Source: Fischerella sp. PCC 9605 (GTDB lineage Bacteria; Cyanobacteriota; Cyanobacteriia; Cyanobacteriales; Nostocaceae). Taken from it: 64,000 nt of DNA. The notes under the pieces are model-generated. The model was not told the DNA's origin. It did not search any database and was given only the letters and a program-made list of their open reading frames with translations. Shown here piece after piece: positions 8,977 to 18,225 of the stretch. Made by a program: the position numbers and the translations under genes. The DNA lies in assembly GCF_000517105.1 (NCBI RefSeq), contig NZ_KI912148.1, positions 1,966,200 through 2,030,199 of the forward strand, read 5' to 3'. The number at the start of each line of letters is the position of its first letter. The first letter of the stretch is position 1.

Positions 8977-9314
8977 TCGATAGCGATCCCCGGTTTTAAT
9001 AGCAGAGTTGTTGGAATGGAAATGGCGATCGCGCTTTTGTGTTTATCTTCTAGTTTGCCAACTCGTTGAAGTACTGTAATATACTAAGCTACTCATCAAT
9101 ATTAAAGTTTATATTTGTAAGTGTCCTTTCTCAATGAGCTTTTCAGCTTCTAAATTAATAAGTATTACTTGCAAAGTTAATAACCAAGTGATGATAGGGC
9201 GTTTCATTCATTACCTACAATCTCATCTGTTTGCTAATTTGCAAACAAACTAAATTGAGGTAAAATTCTCCATTCAACAGCCTCAACAAAATTAAATCAC
9301 TGCAAAACAGAGTA

Positions 9315-9701
9315 ATGAGCAATAAATCTGCCCTGCATCAGAGATTTTCTAGAAACGTCCGTCAAAAGTGCAACTAACGATTTGAGTAACTCCGCCTTTC
9401 GCGAGGCTTTAGGAGTCGATAATTGCCCCTGTCAAGGTGTAAGTCTTGGAAATGGATTTTTCTTGGTGTCTTTGTGTCTTGGTGGTTAATAAAATTTATT
9501 TTTTCACCACAAAGGCACAAAGACACAAAGAAAACTCGATGTTGAAGGTTGCACCACCAAAGGGCTAGAGTCGATAATCAGTCTTCTCTCGAATCAACAC
9601 TTTCATTTAGTGGCTGGGTAGACATTACCTATCTGGATGACAATCTCCGCCTTGTGCGTGGTAATCAGAGAAATTTGTATGTGCTGGTGCGAGATGAATA
9701 A
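9315..9701 (+). pseudogene. Wrecked PAP/fibrillin family gene
   Basis: The 3' part reads, without interruption to a TAA at 9699, a peptide containing FSGWVDITYLDDNLRLVRG and NLYVLV, which is the C-terminal signature of plastid-lipid-associated (PAP/fibrillin) proteins. An ATG at 9315 starting MSNKSAL may be the old N-terminus. The middle is lost, and a roughly 145-bp stretch with an inverted repeat sits between two 11-bp direct copies of GAGTCGATAAT (9413-9423 and 9568-9578). Removing one copy and the insert joins upstream and downstream reading frames. The family call for the 3' part is fairly firm; the 5' part is inference. Confidence 0.55.
9461..9531. repeat. GTGTCTTGGTGGT inverted repeat, copy 1
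   Basis: The left arm (GTGTCTTTGTGTCTTGGTGG, 9467-9486) and right arm (9505-9531) pair almost fully around a 17-nt AT-rich loop. The same structure is at 45533-45602. It is the core of the stretch inserted into the PAP remnant. Confidence 0.6.
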
Positions 9702-9916
9702 AGTCTCTAGTGCTCATTTAGCGTTATTTTCACTACTTTCAGGTGTGTAGAGGACGTTGAAGAGAAGCCGCATTTATTCGTAACTGGCTCACCACCAACA
9801 AACAACAAAAATTTGTTGCCAGTCCGGAATAGTTTATATTGATTGGGGATAATTTGTTATCACCGGGAAGGAAACCTCTATAAAAGAGCGTCAGACATAT
9901 ATACAAGTGTAACTAG

Positions 9917-11077
9917 ATGATCAGCGGCATGAAATTTCAACTGTTCTTAGCCTCTTTGTTTTCCCAGATTAAAGGACGCCATTGGTGGTTTGGTATGCTT
10001 TTGTGGATTGCATTGTGCTTACCTGCACAAGCATCTGTAATCCTGCGCGTAGCAATTGAGCGGGATGTCAATCAGGTGAAAGTGGGTAGTTCCACAACTG
10101 CGGTTGTCAAAGATAGTAGTGGCCGTACTCTGGGACAATTACCGGCGATGAATGCGTATTATGCCCAACCGGTTTCTGGCGGAGTTGCTTTGGATAAGTG
10201 GCGTTCTGCTTTATTTTGGATTGAACCGACAGGTAAGGGATTTGTTTATATTGGCGATCGCTGGTATCGAGGCAGAACTTTAGTTGTTCCCACAGAAAAA
10301 GGCCTAACTGCTGTTAACTGGGTGGATTTGGAAGAATATCTCTACAGCGTTATCGGTGGCGAAATGGACACCCGCTGGCCTCTAGAAGCTCTCAAAGCTC
10401 AAGCGATCGCTGCCCGTACTTATGCTCTTTACGAGCGTCAAAGACAGCGCAATAACCCCATTTACGACTTGGGTGATACTCCTGATCGCTGGCAGATTTA
10501 CAAAGGCGTACTCAGTGAAACTCGCACTACTTATGCAGCAGTAGATACTACTGCGGGACAGGTACTTACTTACAAAAACCAGCTGATTCTCTCTGCATTC
10601 CATGCTTGTTCTGGCGGACACACTGAAAACGTCGAAGATGTCTGGGGAAGCAAAGAAGATTACTTGCGTGCGGTTCCCGACTTCGACCAAAATATCCGCG
10701 AGTGCTATTGGGCAAGAACCTTTTCTCCAACAGAAATTAGCACCAAATTTCCAGAAGTTGGCAATCCCAAGCAGATGATTGTAGAGAAGCGATCGCCTTT
10801 CAACAGCGTCAAAGCTTTAAAAATTGTCGGCGACAAAGGCGAAAAGGTGCTGCGAGGTGAAGAAGTGCGGACTGCCTTGAAGCTAAGAAGCACTCGCTTT
10901 AACGTCTCCAACGGCAATGGTGGTTTTTTACTGCAAGGACTAGGTTTCGGTCATGCGATCGGCATGAGTCAATGGGGAGCCTACAATTTAGCTCTACAGG
11001 GGGCAAATCACCTGCAAATTTTGGGGCATTACTATAAAGGCGTAGCCCTCACACCAATTAAGGTGAGTAACAAGTAA
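9917..11077 (+). CDS. SpoIID/LytB domain protein
   Basis: A 386-residue protein with an N-terminal membrane segment and signal-like region ending near LPAQAS (residues 25-40), so it is probably exported to the periplasm. The SpoIID domain covers about 120-375: YLYSVIGGEM near 140-149 includes the Glu that is catalytic in SpoIID, AQAIAARTYAL follows, and GFGHAIGMSQWGAY near 345 is the family's end motif. SpoIID of Bacillus is a lytic transglycosylase that cuts denuded glycan strands; cyanobacterial relatives presumably remodel peptidoglycan. No partner gene is adjacent. Confidence 0.92.
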   Translation: MISGMKFQLFLASLFSQIKGRHWWFGMLLWIALCLPAQASVILRVAIERDVNQVKVGSSTTAVVKDSSGRTLGQLPAMNAYYAQPVSGGVALDKWRSALFWIEPTGKGFVYIGDRWYRGRTLVVPTEKGLTAVNWVDLEEYLYSVIGGEMDTRWPLEALKAQAIAARTYALYERQRQRNNPIYDLGDTPDRWQIYKGVLSETRTTYAAVDTTAGQVLTYKNQLILSAFHACSGGHTENVEDVWGSKEDYLRAVPDFDQNIRECYWARTFSPTEISTKFPEVGNPKQMIVEKRSPFNSVKALKIVGDKGEKVLRGEEVRTALKLRSTRFNVSNGNGGFLLQGLGFGHAIGMSQWGAYNLALQGANHLQILGHYYKGVALTPIKVSNK

Positions 11078-11095
11078 TGAAATGACCAACTAATG

Positions 11096-11216
11096 TGGTG
11101 GTTGGTGGTTGGTGGTTAGTGGTTAGTGGTTGGTGGTTGGTGGTTAGTGGTTAGTGGTTAGTGGTTAGTTGTTGGTTGTCTCCCCACTCTCCCCACTCTC
11201 CCCATCTCCCCATCTC
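11096..11216. repeat. Heptamer tandem repeats (STRR) and CTCCCCA tract
   Basis: GGTTAGT/GGTTGGT heptamers run to about 11178 and are followed by CTCCCCA-type repeats. The same pair of tracts recurs at 25033, 29248 and, reversed in part, at 20256. These short tandem repeats are typical of heterocystous cyanobacteria. Confidence 0.85.
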
Positions 11217-12503
11217 CTATTCCCTACTCCCTTCCTCAAGACGCCTTTGCCACTCTGCGTCAATTTGGGCACTACGCTCAACTTCTTGTTCTAGCAAGTC
11301 AGTCTCGGTAGAGTACACCAAATCTTCTTTGCCGATAACTTTTTCTGCTGCAAACTGCTGTGCATAGGCGATTTTTTGCTGTAATTGAGTATCCGCACTT
11401 GCCAATACCCTTGCTCTTGCTTGTCTTTGGCGGTTGCGTTCGGCAATTTTACGATTGCGCCACTTAATCCAGAAATAACGCACTAACGGCAAGGCTAAGA
11501 AACCTGTACCGTAGCCCAACAGCAACCAGTAAAACCCTTGGACAAAAGCTACTAGTCCACCCAATGCAGCCGCTGCTGTACCATCTCTCAACAAACTTCC
11601 TAAGATTAAAGCACCTACAAAATTGACTACACCCAATCCAGCACTTAAGAGAATTTGTCCTGACGAAGCAGCACTAAACCGCCAAGGAAATTCCTCTAAA
11701 TAGGATTTTAATGAGCGACGACGCTTTTTAGCAGCACTTACTTGTAGTTCTGGGAAATAATAGACAATCTGCCCTTCAGGACTTACTGTCGGTTGTCCAT
11801 TAAAGCGAGTCAAAACCGGCAGCATATAGTCTTCATACTCTTGTTGATATTTCTCACCAATATCATCAAGGTAAGGAGATATTTGTTCGGCTACCACTGC
11901 ACCTTTGTTATTGCGAATGACGGCAGCAATTTCTTGCCAGCGCCGTTCTTCTAAGTTGGCATTAGGATTACCATCGCCAAACAAAAACGAAAATACAGCT
12001 TCAAAGAAATTTAGTTCGCTTTTTTCCTGTCGCCGTTCTTGGTAGTAGGTGTCGTAATTAGGGCTGAGATACCAGAAGAAATTAGGGAAATAGAAAAAGC
12101 CCCCTCCAAAATCACTACCGCGATCGCTGCTATCGCGATCGGAGTTCGCAGACATAATGATAATGAGGATGGTGATATAAATCAAGGCGATGGAAACAAT
12201 CAGGAAAATGCCAAAAGAAATCCTAATCAGGTAAAAAAGAACCTTCCAGACTTTTTTCCACCATTCCTGCAACTGTAAGCGCAAGTATTTGTTACGTAAA
12301 ACATCTCGAAAATTGCGCGGAAATTGGTAAACAATATCACCTGATTCTGCAACTTGCATATGTCCGCCAGCATCAGATGCAAGGGCTAATAATCCTTGAT
12401 TGGCTATCTCGACATTCAAGCCTGCCTGGGTTGCCACATCGCCCACGGTAACGCGGTAGCCCAATCGTTCAACAGCTTGCATGATGGCGGGATTGGGAGC
12501 CAT
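11217..12503 (-). CDS. Conserved cyanobacterial membrane protein
   Basis: A 428-residue protein. The N-terminal 80 residues look like a winged-helix-type domain (VERLGYRVTVGDVATQAGL). Then come a membrane segment (about 95-118), a Ser/Asp-Gly-Phe-rich linker, a soluble middle, two or three membrane segments (about 285-345), and a basic coiled-coil tail (IKWRNRKIAERNRQRQARARV). The layout matches a protein conserved in cyanobacteria and plastids that I cannot name with confidence. The function is unknown. The gene stands alone; its stop lies against the repeat tract. Confidence 0.75.
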   Translation of the reverse strand: MAPNPAIMQAVERLGYRVTVGDVATQAGLNVEIANQGLLALASDAGGHMQVAESGDIVYQFPRNFRDVLRNKYLRLQLQEWWKKVWKVLFYLIRISFGIFLIVSIALIYITILIIIMSANSDRDSSDRGSDFGGGFFYFPNFFWYLSPNYDTYYQERRQEKSELNFFEAVFSFLFGDGNPNANLEERRWQEIAAVIRNNKGAVVAEQISPYLDDIGEKYQQEYEDYMLPVLTRFNGQPTVSPEGQIVYYFPELQVSAAKKRRRSLKSYLEEFPWRFSAASSGQILLSAGLGVVNFVGALILGSLLRDGTAAAALGGLVAFVQGFYWLLLGYGTGFLALPLVRYFWIKWRNRKIAERNRQRQARARVLASADTQLQQKIAYAQQFAAEKVIGKEDLVYSTETDLLEQEVERSAQIDAEWQRRLEEGSRE

Positions 12504-12686
12504 TGCTCTCCCCTCCTAATTGAAAACAACTCTTTCTTATTCAAGTATAAAGTTTCATTTTTAAAGACTTAGCAAGAGGAAAAAACTGAGCATACATACC
12601 CAGCTGCTTTGGGCATCCAGTTCTGAAGTTAGCCGAATACAGCCCTACTGTTGTTGTGTTGGGTTATTGTGATACTGCAAATAAAA

Positions 12687-12760
12687 CGAGCGCGGAGGGA
12701 TTCGAACCCCCGACCTACAGAACCGGAATCTGACGCTCTAATCCACTGAGCTACGCGCCC
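12687..12760 (-). tRNA. tRNA-Arg (anticodon CCG)
   Basis: The 74-nt minus-strand sequence folds as a cloverleaf: acceptor GGGCGCG pairs with CGCGCTC (one G-U), D arm GCTC...GAGC, anticodon stem CAGA/TCTG closing the loop TTCCGGT, and T arm GGGGGTTCGAATCCC. The anticodon CCG reads CGG codons. CCA is not encoded. Confidence 0.93.
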
Positions 12761-13129
12761 TTGCTTCGTCTAATTATACGACGTTAACAGATGAATTATA
12801 GCATGATTAAGAGAAACGAGAAAGAAATTTCCCCTTTCCCGCAGTCTTTGAAAGTGCTTTTTGTCCAGATTTCAAAAATGAGTGTCGCGATCGCGATGCA
12901 ATCTCTGAATATTGATTGCTTTGTTGACATCCGTTAGTGGACTGCTGAGGGAACACAACAGGTAAACAGGTAAAAAGTTTAACTAATTGAGAAAATTCTC
13001 ATTAATCTTACAGAAAAAGCTAACCTAGCTATCAAACCGCATTTCAAATTAAAACAGTTCAACCAAAGCGATCGCATTAAAGAAATAAGAATTCCTCTGT
13101 TCGAGTCTCTAGTCCCTAATCCCAAGCTT
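12761..13129. other. Intergenic stretch
   Basis: About 370 bp between the tRNA gene and the second NYN gene. It contains HIP1-like GCGATCGC octamers and no recognisable gene. It lies at the 3' side of the NYN gene and the 5' side of the tRNA, so it must hold the tRNA promoter. Confidence 0.4.
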
Positions 13130-13792
13130 CTACATATAGCTATTAGCTGGGGAAACTTTTTGAATTTCTTCTTTAATGCTATCGAGGTCAATAAAGCAGT
13201 CAGCGACATTAATTAAATTGTCACTTGTCATCGAGCGTAGACTAACAATTTCAACCCTCACGCCTTTGTAGGAAACAGCGTTAACAGCATAAGCGAGGTC
13301 TCCATCTCCACTGACTAGAACCACAGTATCGCAGTAGGAAGCTAAGGTCATCATATCTACGGCGATTTCTACCTCCAAATTGGCTTTTTTAGAACCATCA
13401 GGAAACTGAACTACATCTTTGGTCACTACACGATAGCCGTTGCGACGCATCCACAACAGAAAACCCTGTTGTTTTTCGTTGGTGCGATCAACACCAGTGT
13501 AGAAAAAAGCGCGCAACAACCTGCCACCTTTTGCTAAATGGGAAAGTAGTTTAGAGTAATCAATTTCAATACCTAGTTGCAAAGCTGCATAAAATAAGTT
13601 GGAGCCATCAATCAAAATAACTACTCGACCGCGATTTGATAAATTATAAATTGAACTTTCTCCGGAAACATCTGGTATTTCGAGATTTTCATCTTGAAAA
13701 TCTATTTCAATCAGATTTTGTTCCTGGTATAGCGGTTGGTGTCGCCATCCTTGATTTTGAGTGTTTTTTTTGTTAAAATCGGTGGTGTTCAT
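13130..13792 (-). CDS. LabA-like NYN domain protein (copy 2)
   Basis: A 220-residue paralogue of the protein at 2442. From about residue 50 to 205 the two are nearly identical: VILIDGSNLFYAALQLGIEI, FFYTGVDR, WMRRNGYRVVTKD and VSGDGDLAYAVNA are all shared. The N-terminal 45 residues and the tail differ. It carries the same predicted metal-binding acidic residues. NYN/LabA proteins are linked to RNA processing and, in Synechococcus, clock output. Two copies 10 kb apart on opposite strands suggest a local duplication. Confidence 0.88.
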   Translation of the reverse strand: MNTTDFNKKNTQNQGWRHQPLYQEQNLIEIDFQDENLEIPDVSGESSIYNLSNRGRVVILIDGSNLFYAALQLGIEIDYSKLLSHLAKGGRLLRAFFYTGVDRTNEKQQGFLLWMRRNGYRVVTKDVVQFPDGSKKANLEVEIAVDMMTLASYCDTVVLVSGDGDLAYAVNAVSYKGVRVEIVSLRSMTSDNLINVADCFIDLDSIKEEIQKVSPANSYM

Positions 13793-13864
13793 TAAATTGC
13801 CTCAAATCAGAATTCAAAAATTTTCTTGAGATAAACAGGAAGTCAAAAGCTGTTGTTAGTGGCG

Positions 13865-14062
13865 CTAGAGCGCAGTCAGCTTTTCTAAAGTTTGCCTATA
13901 TTTTGGTGCATCACGATCTTTTCCAACTAAATTATTCAGAACAGAATTTTGAACCACAATATTACTGCCTAGCGAAAGATGATAGCTCATAATTCCAAAA
14001 ATGATAATCTTTGCTAGGGTTAAACTTTGGCATGAAATTTTGTCAGATGGTCTAACTAGCAA
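13865..14062 (-). CDS. Possible small protein
   Basis: A 65-codon open frame with a short hydrophobic part and a charged end (GKDRDAPKYRQTLEKLTAL). I recognise no family, and the surrounding 590 bp is otherwise non-coding. A shorter form from the internal Met (residue 25) is equally possible. It may be chance. Confidence 0.25.
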   Translation of the reverse strand: MLVRPSDKISCQSLTLAKIIIFGIMSYHLSLGSNIVVQNSVLNNLVGKDRDAPKYRQTLEKLTAL

Positions 14063-14235
14063 TTAAATCCCCTTTATAACATATGTATCGTTAATTCAAC
14101 AGATTGTGGTGAGGAGTCTCTTCCCCCTACGGTAAATCTTATATAGACACGCAGTAATTTCTCTGCCAATTCCTTTGGGGCAATCCTTACTTATTAAGTT
14201 GGCACCAATGCCAATATGTCCACCACAAAAGAGTT

Positions 14236-14335
14236 TGACGTTGCTGAATAATGAGATGATTGAGGCTGACGCGGGGATACAGTGATTATTGTTGGTGCAA
14301 ATTCCAAAATCATCTCGCAATTATGCAACGCCAAG
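14236..14335. repeat. 100-bp inverted-repeat element (MITE-like)
   Basis: The left arm TTGACGTTGCTGAATAATGA and the right arm (reverse strand TTGGCGTTGCATAATTGCGA) match over about 27 bp with a few differences, and both continue into GATGATT. The 45-bp centre is unique. The GGCGTTGC ends look like insertion-sequence termini, so this is probably a deleted insertion sequence or MITE. It occupies most of the gap before the gene at 14383. Confidence 0.5.
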
Positions 14336-14382
14336 AATTTTAATAATAAGAATTAAATATAGCAAGTTGGATGTGTTTCAGC

Positions 14383-16410
14383 TTACTGCTGTTGTTCAGG
14401 TGTTGATGGCATCAATGGATTGAATTGTTGTTCTGGCTCTGGATTAAGAAACTGACGCCAAGTACGGATTTGCTGTTGTGCTGCCCTGTAAGCTGCTGTA
14501 CCACGTGGAATGAGGCTGGCTGTCTCAATCCCTCTTGATATATCAGCTTCGCCCTGAGAACGCGCCATTTCCAACAGTTGCTGACTCCATCGGTCAATCG
14601 CTACGTCGATCTCACTGCGTAAAACGCTGTTACGAGGCACTTGCTCTGCTATATTAATTGCCTGTGCTAAAGCTTGCGGAGTCCCAGTCAATGCTACTTC
14701 TCGCGCTCTCTTCCAATTTTCGCTATCGCGAATTTGTCCGCGCCAATCATTTATAGCTGCTTGGGCTTCACTAGAAAGTGCCCTTCCCGATGTAATCTGT
14801 TGAGCGGTGTTAATTGCTCCGGGGAGATCGCCATTACTAGCTAGTTCTCGTGCTTGAGTCAAATAAGGCTGGTCTTGAATTAACTGAATCTTTGCCGTCC
14901 AAATAGCAATTTTTCTTTGTGCTTCTCGGTATAATGCCCGACCGCGACGAATTTGATTTGCCTCAGCGATCGCTGCCTGTAAAGAGTTAATATCCTCAAA
15001 CGAAGCAATCTCTTCAGCACGTTCTAGAAAAGGTCTATCTTCAATAGTTTGAATCTCAGCAACCCAGCGATTAATTTCTTCTCTTGCTTCTTCGCTGCGG
15101 GGATTGCTATCGGGGACTTGTTGCGCTTCGGCAATAGCTGCGGTCAAATCGTTAATTGTTCCTTGGCTAGCCAGCATTCGCGCTTTTTCTAACTTGGAGA
15201 CATCTTCAATTTCTATTTGCCAACGAGCAATTAGCTGTTGTGCTTTGTCGTAAATTGCCCTTGAGGGGTCGATTTGTTGGGCTTGGGCAATTGCTGTCTC
15301 TAGACCAGCAACATTACCTATCCAAGCATTAGCTTGCGCTTCTGCCAAGGCAATAAAATCTTCAGTTTCCGACTGTAATCCAGTACTCGGAGGAATTTGC
15401 TGAGCGATGGAGATGGCTTCATCCGCGTTGCGTTGATCTAGCTTTGTCTGCGCTAAATCAAGCATCTTGCGTCCTAATTCTGGAATTGCCTCTTGAGCCT
15501 TCTGATAGACGTAGCTATTTGTTCCTATTGATTCTACCAGCTTGATGGCTTTGAGTAAGTTATCCACATTGTCGGTTTGTGCCAAGCTTTCAGCTTTGAT
15601 GAGCTTGTCGCCATCTTCCCGAGCACTAGTAATCAGGCGATTTAATTCGTCGTACTTTATACTTGCCCAGAATTTATTCTCGACTCGCAGCAATTTAGCG
15701 GCAGCCATAAATGCGTTGTGCCAGTGTTGTTCGCGCATTTCGTCTTCCGCTTTTCGGTAGATATTTTCTGCCTCAGACCAAGTTGAGTTCCATTGGGAAA
15801 TTTGGTCTTTTACCAGTGTGCGGGTGGGGACATCTTCGGGGATTTGACTGGCAGTGGCGATCGCTTCTTCTAGTTTGCCTGCTTGAAAACTATTATCTGC
15901 TAGTTTCAAAATATCTCGCGACCATTGTTCGATAGAACGGTCGATTTCTGTTCGTAAGGGATGGCTGTCTGGCAGTTGTTTGACTAGGGCGATCGCTTGC
16001 AGCAGGTCTTTGACCGTTTGCTTGGATGCTGCTAGTTGGGCACAATGTAGGCGCACCGACGCACTCGCAAGCGGCCAGAAAATTGATGGGCAGTTGGGGG
16101 CAGATGGCAACTTTAATAGCATTGCCATTGACATATACGCTATGGTTCCAGGAACTAGCGTTAATACAAACGCCCACAGAACCCAACTTGTTAACAAGCG
16201 TGGTAATTTACCAGAACCACGACCACCAGAAGGTGGTTGTCCGGAATTGCTTTGTTTTGAGCGCTTCACAGGCTTAGAGTCAGAACCAGTAGCTGGTACA
16301 CCAGACTCTTGAGTTTCACCGACCTGCCGTGTTTGGGATAATCTTGTCATTGTATCTGGCTCTCTTGTTCTGCCTGGTGACCAACTTTCTGGAATATCCC
16401 GCTCTGTCAT
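14383..16410 (-). CDS. Repeat-containing cyanobacterial membrane protein
   Basis: A 675-residue protein. Residues 1-68 are polar and disordered (Ser/Gly/Pro-rich), one membrane segment spans about 70-95, and the rest is a chain of about eight helical repeats of 60-65 residues of the form A(I/E)AxAQQIPxxxxLxxEAxxxIxxW, for example SLQAAIAEANQIRRGRALYR and AINIAEQVPRNSVLRSEI. The bulk probably faces one side of the membrane as an elongated scaffold. Similar cyanobacterial proteins are often labelled chromosome segregation ATPase without any ATPase motif, and none is present here. The function is unknown. Confidence 0.75.
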   Translation of the reverse strand: MTERDIPESWSPGRTREPDTMTRLSQTRQVGETQESGVPATGSDSKPVKRSKQSNSGQPPSGGRGSGKLPRLLTSWVLWAFVLTLVPGTIAYMSMAMLLKLPSAPNCPSIFWPLASASVRLHCAQLAASKQTVKDLLQAIALVKQLPDSHPLRTEIDRSIEQWSRDILKLADNSFQAGKLEEAIATASQIPEDVPTRTLVKDQISQWNSTWSEAENIYRKAEDEMREQHWHNAFMAAAKLLRVENKFWASIKYDELNRLITSAREDGDKLIKAESLAQTDNVDNLLKAIKLVESIGTNSYVYQKAQEAIPELGRKMLDLAQTKLDQRNADEAISIAQQIPPSTGLQSETEDFIALAEAQANAWIGNVAGLETAIAQAQQIDPSRAIYDKAQQLIARWQIEIEDVSKLEKARMLASQGTINDLTAAIAEAQQVPDSNPRSEEAREEINRWVAEIQTIEDRPFLERAEEIASFEDINSLQAAIAEANQIRRGRALYREAQRKIAIWTAKIQLIQDQPYLTQARELASNGDLPGAINTAQQITSGRALSSEAQAAINDWRGQIRDSENWKRAREVALTGTPQALAQAINIAEQVPRNSVLRSEIDVAIDRWSQQLLEMARSQGEADISRGIETASLIPRGTAAYRAAQQQIRTWRQFLNPEPEQQFNPLMPSTPEQQQ

Positions 16411-16565
16411 CTCTCACACCATCATAAATTAACAGCAATCTGCTCTAAATCGCTACTTTGATTGTTGCCATAGTAACCTTCTCCTTAGGAAAAAGCTACC
16501 TCTTGCACTCTCTTACCTCCATAGATATCATTACAAGCCCCAATTAAAGGTAGTATTTTATACTT

Positions 16566-17471
16566 TTATTTGGTAGCCGCAGATTCTGCTTGCAAATCGA
16601 CAATTAGCTGAGCTAAGTGGTCGCTACTTGCCTGGTAAACTGTACCACAAAAATCGCAAGTTGCTTCTGCACCATCATCTTTGATAATCATGTCTTGCAA
16701 TTCTGCTTCTCCCAACAATTTCAGCGCTTTTAAGACACGGTCAAATGAGCAACCACAGTGGAAGCGTAGCATTTGAGTTTCAGGAAATATTACTAACCCC
16801 ATATCTCCCAGCAAGTCTTGGAAAATTTCTGTTAAAGACTTGCCAGCTTGTAGCAAAGGAGTAAATCCTGTTAAAGCAGCAACTCGTGATTCTAAGGTTT
16901 CTATTAAAGCTTCGTCCCTGGCTGCTTTGGGTAACACTTGCACCAGCAAACCGCCAGCGGCGGTTACTCCATTTGGTTGCACGAATACACCTAAAACCAC
17001 AGCTGAAGGTGTTTGTTCGGAAGTGACGAGGTAATGAGCCACATCATCTCCGATTTCACCAGAAACGAGTTCAACTGTACTGGAGTAGGGGTAGCCATAA
17101 CCAATGTCGCGTACGACATAGAGATAGCCCTCACCAACTGCACCACCAACATCTAGCTTACCTTTAGCATTTGGAGGTAACTCAATTGCTGGATTTTCTA
17201 CATAACCGCGTACTGTGCCATCTAAGCCTGCATCTATCAGTATACCACCCAAAGGCCCATCACCCTTTACCCTGATGTTAACTCTAGAGCCAGTCCGCTT
17301 CATGTTGGATGCCATCAACAAGCCTGCTACCATAGTCCGACCTAGGGCAGCGGTTGCTACATAGGAAAGCTTATGGCGCTGTCGTGCTTCTTCTGTCAGA
17401 CGAGTCGTGATTGCGCCTACTGCACGAATCCCGCCATCGGCTGCTGTGGCGCGAATTAACTGATCCGCCAT
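16566..17471 (-). CDS. hslO: Redox-regulated chaperone Hsp33
   Basis: A 301-residue cytosolic holdase chaperone, full length for the family. The N-terminal domain has the conserved IRATAADGGIRAVGA start and the GRTMVAGLLMA region. The C-terminal zinc centre is complete: Cys-Gly-Cys (HCGCSFDR, near 239-246) and Cys-x2-Cys (CDFCGTVY, near 271). Oxidation of these cysteines releases zinc and switches on binding of unfolding proteins. It stands alone, divergent from the gene at 17662. Confidence 0.97.
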   Translation of the reverse strand: MADQLIRATAADGGIRAVGAITTRLTEEARQRHKLSYVATAALGRTMVAGLLMASNMKRTGSRVNIRVKGDGPLGGILIDAGLDGTVRGYVENPAIELPPNAKGKLDVGGAVGEGYLYVVRDIGYGYPYSSTVELVSGEIGDDVAHYLVTSEQTPSAVVLGVFVQPNGVTAAGGLLVQVLPKAARDEALIETLESRVAALTGFTPLLQAGKSLTEIFQDLLGDMGLVIFPETQMLRFHCGCSFDRVLKALKLLGEAELQDMIIKDDGAEATCDFCGTVYQASSDHLAQLIVDLQAESAATK

Positions 17472-17661
17472 GAAAAACCTTACATTTCTTTACAACACTC
17501 TCTCTATTTTAAATTCACAGCTTGTAGAAAAGTAACCAAATATAAAGAGTAAGGGTGAAGGATGTCCGTACAAACAGAAGCGGCTTTCTGTACATTTTGA
17601 AGATGCGACACGCCATAACCAAGTCTTTGCCATACTAAAAGAAAAAGCGATCGCTCCAACA

Positions 17662-18042
17662 ATGCTGGGTACTTTCCAAAAAAGTCAACTGCGAATAGAA
17701 CTTGAAGCTTCAGCAACTGCAATTGGTGACAGTCTGCTGCGTCCTGCACAATTAGAAAAATGGCTACTTTCGGGTAGCCTTCCACCCGGAATGCCAGAAC
17801 AGTTGCATCCAGGATTTCAATTTACTACCCGAACCGGGCCAGTCACTATTCATCATCAAGTAGATGTAGCAACATCCAACAGCTTGCGCTTGATTCTCAG
17901 TCAAGGAATTGACGGCTTTCACGAATGGTACTGGGGAGAAGGTTGGGTACAGTCCCGTCTGGAAGGAGTGTCAATTTTGCCACTGGCTTTGGGGCAAAAT
18001 TTGAATCTGCTAAGTTTGCGGCAATTTTTATTGAATAAGTAA
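17662..18042 (+). CDS. Conserved cyanobacterial hypothetical protein
   Basis: A 126-residue protein without signal peptide or membrane segment. The pattern of short beta strands, with FTTRTGPVTIHHQVD, then GIDGFHEWYWGEGWVQ and LEGVSILPLALGQ, suggests a compact SRPBCC-like or lipocalin-like fold, but I cannot confirm a family. Trp- and aromatic-rich GIDGFHEWYWG is the most distinctive motif. Function unknown. It is divergent from hslO, and no operon partner is seen. Confidence 0.7.
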   Translation: MLGTFQKSQLRIELEASATAIGDSLLRPAQLEKWLLSGSLPPGMPEQLHPGFQFTTRTGPVTIHHQVDVATSNSLRLILSQGIDGFHEWYWGEGWVQSRLEGVSILPLALGQNLNLLSLRQFLLNK

Positions 18043-18225
18043 GTTGTTTGTTGTTTGTTGGTGGTTGTTTGTTGTTTGTTGTTTGGAAAAGTCAACAATG
18101 ATCTACCAAATAATGTAAGGGCGCAAGACCTTGCACCCTTACCAACCAACCACCAACCCTCCGGGTTCGCCAGTTGCTCATGGGGGAAACCCCCAAGACC
18201 GCACTGGCTCACCACCAAAAACTAA
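18043..18225. repeat. TTGTTTG repeats and a GGGGGAAACCCCC hairpin
   Basis: Repeats of the form TTGTTTG/TGGTTGT (18043-18085) are followed by a short inverted repeat GGGGGAAACCCCC (18183-18195) within a CCAGT...ACTGG frame. Non-coding repeat debris between convergent genes. Confidence 0.55.

Noticed and set aside
8930-9090. AbrB/MazE-like antitoxin fragment on the minus strand
   Set aside because: About 45 codons (KSAIAISIPTTLLLKPGIAI) look faintly similar, but there is no good start, no partner toxin, and part lies in a repeat.
14096-14320. 74-codon minus-strand open frame
   Set aside because: It overlaps the inverted-repeat element at 14236-14335 and resembles no family. Likely chance.
17504-17785. 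93-codon minus-strand open frame
   Set aside because: It lies across the start of the better-supported gene at 17662 on the plus strand.
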